Shown here: positions 58,640 to 64,000 of the stretch, piece after piece
Position numbering within the stretch: the first letter of the stretch is position 1
How the letters are laid out: the number at the start of each line of letters is the position of its first letter
Origin: Ceratotherium simum simum
Lineage: Eukaryota; Chordata; Mammalia; Perissodactyla; Rhinocerotidae
Assembly: GCF_000283155.1 (NCBI RefSeq)
Contig: NW_004454178.1
Span: 26,716,501 to 26,780,500 of the forward strand
DNA: 64,000 nucleotides
Direction of reading: 5' to 3'
Position numbers and translations under genes: made by a program
The notes under the pieces: generated by a model
What the model saw: the letters and a program-made list of their open reading frames with translations, nothing else
Told to the model about the DNA's origin: nothing
Database searches by the model: none

Positions 58640-59310
58640 CCCTCAAACTCACTGTGCCCAACACCAGCTCAGGACCTTCTGCTCCATCCCATCTGTTACA
58701 CGAGCCAGAAAACTTGGACGCAGCCCAACATTCCTGCTCCCTCACCTCTGCATCCATTCTTCATGTCTCGCATTGTCCTCCTAAATATCTCATGAACCCC
58801 TTCGCTCCGCCTCCCCTAGTCCACGCCTCCATCACACCCTGGCCACCACCACCCGCCCAGATGATGGCACTGACTTCCTCAGAGGCTCCCGCAGCCCCTT
58901 TGCCTACCTGCAATCTGCTCTCCACACTTTCAAACCACAGTGGGATCGCTTCGCACCCCTGCTCTGCAGGGATCCCCGTTGCTCTCTGCGTGGAGACAAA
59001 AATCCCTGTGGCCTCTGGACCGGCCTGGCCCCGACTTCCTCCCGGTCCTACATGCTCCCCGCCTGCCCTCCGGCCTCCCAGACCTTCTCTCTTCTCCCTA
59101 GCACACACATCCTGCACCCACGGGGCCCTGGGGCAGCTCCTCCTCCTCCTCCTCCTCCTCGGATGCCCTCACCCCACACCCCTGCTCATGCCGCAGTGTT
59201 AGCATGGCCGCGGTCCCTCAGGGACACCTTCCTCCTCGAGCCAGGTCCCACCGCAGGCCGTGCTGGGTCCACGGCCTCTGCTTCGAGGCATTTCGCCCAA
59301 ACGTAAGTGG
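58640..59310 (+). repeat. L2 LINE fragment with a CTC run
   Basis: L2-like order: 'caatctgctctccacacttt', 'agtgggatcgcttcgcaccc', 'ggcctctggaccggcctggc', 'tcccggtcctacatgctccc'. A (CTC)n run of about 25 bases is at 59136-59160. The 182-codon plus frame (58654-59202) is a translation of this repeat. Confidence 0.6.
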
Positions 59311-59949
59311 CAGGTTGACAAACTGAAAGACACTCTGGCGTGTATCAGAATCCAAATTGAGTTGTGAGACGCCCCCTTACCGCAACATTTCAAAGTTTCC
59401 CTGCTCTCTGTACCCACCATGATGGGGAAAAAGGTAAAGAGTGCACTTGAGAGAGATATGGGAAGGGGCCTGGGGCTCCCACCCCATGGCGGAGGTGACA
59501 GCGCTCTTCTTGAGTCCGCTGGGTGCCCAGGAAGTCTCTGGTAAGCAGCTTTGGTGAGGGGGCTACTGGGGGCTCCGTCTGCAGGCACCCTGCACGTGTG
59601 GGCAAAGGTGCCGTGTTTCCCACGTGTGAGTTCTGGAGGAAGGGAGAGTCTTCCTGTGGCCTCTTCCATGCCGGCCCGGAGGACTGCCGGGGAGAGGCAG
59701 GGACTGTACCCCGAGACTCTGTGCAGGGTGAACTGCCAAAAAACAGGGAGGGAGGGAGGGGATCCCGAGGGTCCAGGCAAAGGAGGCGTACAGCCAGAGC
59801 CACACAGCCTCAGTGGGAGGGCCCCACGGGACCCACAAAGTGGAGTAAGAGCCTCTGACCCCTCACCTCTTCTCCTTCCCCTCTTCCACCCAGGAAGGCC
59901 AGAAACGGCCTCTAGAGAGACAGCGACAGCTTATAAACTGACGTTCAGT
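59311..59949. other. Unique GC-rich stretch
   Basis: No gene supported; a 193-codon minus frame and a 138-codon plus frame overlap here. Holds the G-quadruplex at 59746-59761. Confidence 0.5.
59746..59761 (+). other. G-quadruplex motif with 1-base loops
   Basis: GGGAGGGAGGGAGGGG, four G-runs separated by single A. Confidence 0.88.
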
Positions 59950-60345
59950 TTCCTGTGGCTCCTCTAACAAATTACCACAGACAGACTTAGTGGCTTAACA
60001 CAACAGCGGTTTATTCTTTTACAGTTTCAGAGGCCAGAAATCTGAAACGAGACACATGGGGCAGAAGTCAAGGCAGTTCCTTCTGGAGGCTCTAGGGGAG
60101 AACCCGTCCTTGCCTCTTCTTGCTCCTTCCGGATGGCCACCGGCATTCCTTGGCTTGTGGCCGCCTCGCTCCAGTCTCTAATTACGTGTCACATTGCCTC
60201 TCCTCTTCTGATCCCTCCTTCCCTCCCATAAGGACCCTGTGATGACGTTGACCCAGATAATCCAGGATGAGCGCCCCATCTCAGGATCCTTAATCACGTC
60301 TGCAAAGTCCTTTTTGCCATGGAAGGTAATGTATCCACAGGTTCC
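59950..60345 (-). mobile_element. MLT1-type LTR (MaLR), antisense
   Basis: Antisense MLT1 order: 'ctaacaaattaccacagaca', 'aacagcggtttattctttta' (reversed poly(A) signal), 'ggctctaggggagaacccgt', 'ttccttggcttgtggccgcc', 'ataatccaggatgagcgccc', 'ccttaatcacgtctgcaaag', 'ccacaggttccaggcattat'. Solo LTR. Confidence 0.9.
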
Positions 60346-60824
60346 AGGCATTATTCAGCTGACCACACCAACCTCACTCCTTCCCCAGGGCCTGCATAGT
60401 GCCCTGGCTGGTAGTGGCACTTGGTGGAGGGTGACACAAATGACACCTTTCTTTGAGTGGACACTCACGTGTAGGTTAATATGCTGGCTGGTGACTGATG
60501 ACTTACACCATTGGACTTGGCATTACCTGAGCATGACCAGAATACCACGGGGTCTTCACCCTATGGCATGGGAGAGGGGTATCGAGGGACAGGAGAGCAG
60601 GTGTGACTGCCCCATGAGCTGCGCCAGCTCCATGGGTGGGTTACAGGTCGTCTGTTTGGTCTGCACCTTTTATCTGTCATCTGTCCCTCCTCTGACAGTC
60701 CGCTCCTTGGATGCAGACATCAGGTCTGTTTTCATCCTCTGTCGTATCCCAGGCCTGGCACATGCAGGATGCCAGACAAATATTTGGAGAATAAACAAAC
60801 CTTCCTGCTCTCCAGCAATCTGAG
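60346..60824 (+). repeat. Unique stretch ending in an L2 3' fragment
   Basis: 60346-60640 is unique. From about 60640 the L2 order is 'ctccttggatgcagacatca', 'ctgtcgtatcccaggcctgg', 'cacatgcaggatgccagaca', 'aatatttggagaataaac'. The 194-codon plus frame from 60239 spans LTR, unique DNA and L2, so it is not a gene. Confidence 0.6.
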
Positions 60825-61050
60825 CTGAAGCTAATATGTAATTAGATTTGTGCAAAACTGCCAAAAGTTATTGTGCAACTATTCCTGCAAATTTCTGATA
60901 TCCCGAGGCTAGTAAATTAAAAAAAATCATGGAAATCAGTTTTTAACCCTGTATGTTTACCTTATCAGGGAAATGCTGCAAAAACACCCTCTAAAGCACA
61001 ATTTAGTTATTTAAGGGCCTTGTATTTGGATTTAGATTAGTAAAACCTAT
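60825..61050. promoter_or_regulatory. AT-rich unique island, candidate conserved element
   Basis: Repeat-free AT-rich block between an L2 and an MLT1. Cores include 'atgtaattagatttgtgc', 'gctagtaaattaaa', 'caatttagttatttaagg' and 'ggatttagattagt'. Regulatory role is inference. Confidence 0.35.
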
Positions 61051-61064
61051 TGAATACTGATAGA

Positions 61065-61519
61065 TGTAGTGGGAGGAATAGTGGTCCCTAAGTGTATGTC
61101 CATGCGGACCTCAGAGTGTGACCTTATCTGGAATAAGGGCCTTTGCAGATATAACTAAGGTCCAGATCGCAACATGGCATCATCCTGGCTTATCCGGGTG
61201 GGTCCTAACCCAATGACTTGTGTCCTTACAAGAGAAAGGAAGGTGGGGAGATTTTTGACACAGAGAGGCACTGGGGGAAGGCCGTGTGAAGACAGAGGCA
61301 GGGGTGGAGTGATGCAGCCACTAGCTGAGGAGCGTCCGGAGCACCGGGAGCTGGAGGAGTCATGGAAGGAGACTCTCCTAGAGACTTTGGAGGGTGTGCG
61401 GCCCTGCAGACCCCTTGATTTCCAACTTCCAGCCTGCAGAACTGAGAGAATGAATTTCTGCTGTTTTAAGGCACCAAGTTTGTGGGAATTTGTTATAGCA
61501 GCCGCAGGAATCTCATACC
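61065..61519 (+). mobile_element. MLT1-type LTR (MaLR), sense
   Basis: Sense MLT1 order, near full length: 'tgtagtgggaggaatagtgg', 'gaccttatctggaataaggg', 'gcctttgcagatataactaa', 'cccaatgacttgtgtcctta', 'ggccgtgtgaagacagaggc', 'gccctgcagaccccttgatt', 'gagagaatgaatttctgctg', 'gcagccgcaggaatctcata'. Solo LTR. Confidence 0.93.
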
Positions 61520-61984
61520 GTTGACAAAAACTAAGAACGTGCATGGGTGTGGCTTCCGTGTGGATGCCCCACACCAAAGGTGGCTGCTGACTACTTTCTG
61601 GCTACGTTACTGCGAGGCAGAAAGACCTAAGGAACCCACAGAAGAGAACAGACTTTGCTGAGATCAGGTATTGGGGTCGTGATTGAACTTGTTCAGAGGC
61701 TGTGACCCAACAATTCTGTAAACCTGCTCTCCACATCCTCGCAGGGACGTTTGACGATGAGTGATTTAAGGTTGCTTTTAACATGGTGACCCCTTTGTCC
61801 CAGCTGAACACAGGACAGAGAGCAGCTCATGGATTAAACGCCGTGTTCGCAGAGCCCGTTCCCTTTGTGCTCCCATGGGGAGCGGTTTGACATGTTTATC
61901 TTACTTGCTTTTTTAAAATTGAGAATATAAAACCTCATTCAAGCAAGAGAACAAATAACTAAAATAAACATGACTTCCAATGTT
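61520..61984. other. Unique stretch
   Basis: No repeat or gene recognised. Confidence 0.45.
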
Positions 61985-62345
61985 TAGTCAAGAGTGGAGA
62001 ACGGGAGGAACTGGAAAGAGAAGAGAGAAAGGGAGAGACTGGAGTGGGAGAAGTGGACGCGGGAGACAGCGATGCAGGGCTGTGGGTGCTGGCAGCATCA
62101 CGCAGAACAGAGAGCCCCGCCAGGGAAGGAGGGAAAAGTCTCAGCCGGGGAGGGGAGGCAGCTGGAGGGAGGAGAGGAAGGGGACAGGACAGGGATTCCT
62201 CCAGGAGAGCTGGAAGTGAGCGTAAGGGGCGGTAAGAAGGAAGCTGGTGAGAGAAGGAAGGAGCATGGGTTGAAAGCGAAGGTGGGCAGCGGGGATAGGA
62301 CCAGAGGAGAAGGGAAGTGGAGGATGGAAGCTGAGACGGAGCCAG
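61985..62345. repeat. Purine-rich (G/A) low-complexity stretch
   Basis: Plus strand strongly biased to A and G, with words such as 'aaagagaagagagaaaggga' and 'ggagggaggagaggaagggg'. It underlies a 203-codon plus frame rich in Glu, Arg, Lys and Gly and mirror Pro/Ser/Leu frames on the minus strand. No protein domain is seen. Confidence 0.65.
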
Positions 62346-62594
62346 CACTCCCCACCTGGCCAGCCCCTCCCAGACCTGGCCCACCCGCTGACCCCGATGC
62401 CCCCCGTCTGCAGGCTGCCCCTCATCCCCACTTCCTGACCGGAGAGCCGCAGCTTCCAGCCCTCTCTCCTGACCACCGAGACCTCCAGCTCCAAAGTTTC
62501 CACTTCTCACCATCACTACTCTTTACTTTTAGATCCAACTTGCTTCCAAAAAGCACAAACATATTTTATCAGGGAGTAACCACTGATAACTTTT

Positions 62595-63360
62595 TTAAAA
62601 AATAAACTTTTATTGTAGAATAGTTTTAAATTTACAGAAAAGTTGCATAGAAATCCCATATACCCCACATCCAGTTTCCCCTATCGTGAATACCTTACTA
62701 GTGTGGTAGGTATGTTTACCACAAGTAATGATACATCGTTAGTAACTACAGTCCATGCTCTATTCAGATTTCCTCAGTTTTTCCCTAATGTCCTTTTTGT
62801 GTTCCAGGATCCCACATTGTATTTATTCATTATGTCTCTTTAGGCTCTTCTTGGCTGTGAGAGTTTCACAGACTTTCCTGATTTTTGATAACCATGGAAG
62901 TTTTAAGAAGGACTGGTCAGGAATTTTATAGAATGTCTTTCAATTTGAGTTGGTCTAGTGTTTTTCTCATGATTGGACTGGGACTGTGTGTTTTTGGTAG
63001 AAAGACCACAGAGGTGAAGTGCCATACCCATCACACCATAATCAGGGGTACATACTACCAACGTGACACACCTCTGTTGGTGCTGATCTCGACCGCCTGG
63101 CTGATGTAGCATGTATCAGGTTTATCCACCTTGAAGTTACTTTTTCTTTCCTCCCTTCCATACTGTACTCTCTGGAAGGAAGTCACATGCTCAGCCCACA
63201 TCTTGTGTTTCCTGCCCCAGGCCTAAGAACCACCCATTTCTCTGAGGATCCCTGGTTCCTTTCATTGGAAAATGGTGTTAGAAACCAAGATTGGGTGCCG
63301 GGTGTGCTCACGGCTACTGTGGTGTCATTTCTTCTAGTTCTTCTCAGTAGACAGAGCAAG
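62595..63360 (-). mobile_element. LINE-1 3' end fragment, antisense
   Basis: 'ttttaaatttacagaaaagt', 'catataccccacatccagtt', 'gttccaggatcccacattgt', 'ggctgtgagagtttcacaga', 'gaaagaccacagaggtgaag', 'ggaaggaagtcacatgctca', 'attggaaaatggtgttagaa'. Same 3' region as at 52865, but extends further. Confidence 0.9.
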
Positions 63361-63589
63361 GGAGCAGGGCATCTCCACAGTCATTGTGGGGAGGAGATGA
63401 TGCTGAGGGGGAGAGATGCTCACCCCAAGGTCATGGCACAACATAAAACCTGCAGAACCCCAGGCATGTGGCAGGTGGTAACAGATGACAAGGTTATTGA
63501 GACAAGCCTCAGGAACAATTGAGGTTAAATGGTCAAATTTACTTTTGTCAGTCCAGAGAAATGCGACATGGGAGTCAGAGAACACGCTG
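63361..63589. other. Short unassigned stretch
   Basis: May be a further part of the preceding L1; not clear. Confidence 0.35.
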
Positions 63590-64000
63590 AGTGATTAAAA
63601 ATTAAGTGCTATTTATTGTGTCCCCTCCCCCCTGGATGAGTAGACTGGCTCAGTGTGTGTGTGTATCTATATAAGTGTGTACGTGTCTGGGATTATACTA
63701 TTGTGCTATTTACTGGGCTACCACATCAGGAACGTTTTCCCATGTTCTGAACCCTTTACGTGATTTTTAACGGCTGCATTCTAAGGCATCGACTTGATGC
63801 AGCATGATTTATTTAACTGTCTCATTATTGTAGAACATCTAAGTTCTTTCCAGCTTTTGTGGTGGGTGTGGTGATGTTTTGTTTCTGCTCTTGTACCCCA
63901 TACCCTGAGGACCTCACCATACAAAAGCTGTATCTGTCCCTTTGGTTCTTTTCTTAGCACATATTCCTAAAATTAGAAATGCCAGGTCAAAAGTCACCCA
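63590..64000 (-). mobile_element. LINE-1 fragment, antisense, cut by window end
   Basis: A TG-rich patch (63645-63690) is followed by antisense L1 phrases: 'acggctgcattctaaggcat', 'gatttatttaactgtctcat', 'gtagaacatctaagttcttt', 'aattagaaatgccaggtcaa'. The element continues past the window end. Confidence 0.65.

Noticed and set aside
58654..59202. 182-codon Pro/Ser-rich plus frame
   Set aside because: Lies within an L2 fragment and a CTC run.
60239..60823. 194-codon plus frame
   Set aside because: It crosses an antisense MLT1 LTR, unique DNA and an L2, so it is a chance frame.
61994..62605. 203-codon Glu/Arg/Gly-rich frame
   Set aside because: It follows purine-biased low-complexity DNA and runs into an L1; no domain.

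Overview
The window is mammalian nuclear DNA, almost certainly from a perissodactyl (horse, ass, zebra, or possibly rhinoceros or tapir). The diagnostic evidence is eight SINEs of the equine repetitive element (ERE) type. Their tRNA-like heads read 'ggccggcccggtggcgcaag' or close variants, and they have the phrase 'gttagctcagggccaatctt' before the A-rich tail. Older repeats are those shared by placental mammals: L1M-type LINE-1, L2, MIR, MLT1/MLT2 LTRs and hAT DNA transposons. A run of exactly 100 N at 15149-15248 shows this is a draft or reference assembly.

I find no protein-coding exon, tRNA, rRNA or CRISPR array that I can support. The open reading frames present are short, lack recognisable domains, or can be traced to repeats. 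The window is therefore best described as intergenic or intronic.

Layout. 1-5280: unique sequence with a 33-bp minisatellite (3736-3980) and a CA satellite (4595-4772). 5285-13740: LINE-rich block holding a 3.4-kb plus-strand L1 whose tail meets another L1 in the opposite orientation. 13740-29300: mostly unique, often GC-rich, with MIR and L2 remnants, two EREs, the assembly gap, a hAT fragment and strong G-quadruplex motifs. 29310-35090: retroelement block (solo ERV LTR, L1 pieces, MLT2 LTR). 35090-38750: unique. 38760-47100: L1, ERE, L2 and a 1.36-kb hAT element. 47100-52860: unique, GC-rich, with a small CpG-dense patch. 52860-64000: L1, L2, two EREs, and MLT2-like and MLT1 LTRs.

Two global points stand out. 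Of about 20 L1 and LTR pieces, about 17 lie on the minus strand, while the EREs are split 4:4. That is the pattern expected inside a large intron or transcript read on the plus strand. Several AT-rich unique islands (3175-3560, 14815-15042, 26995-27350, 60825-61050) have the look of conserved regulatory elements. I saw nothing that amounts to a new biological system. The most useful leads are the probably false assembly gap, the strand bias, the enhancer-like islands, the CpG patch and the short-loop G-quadruplexes.
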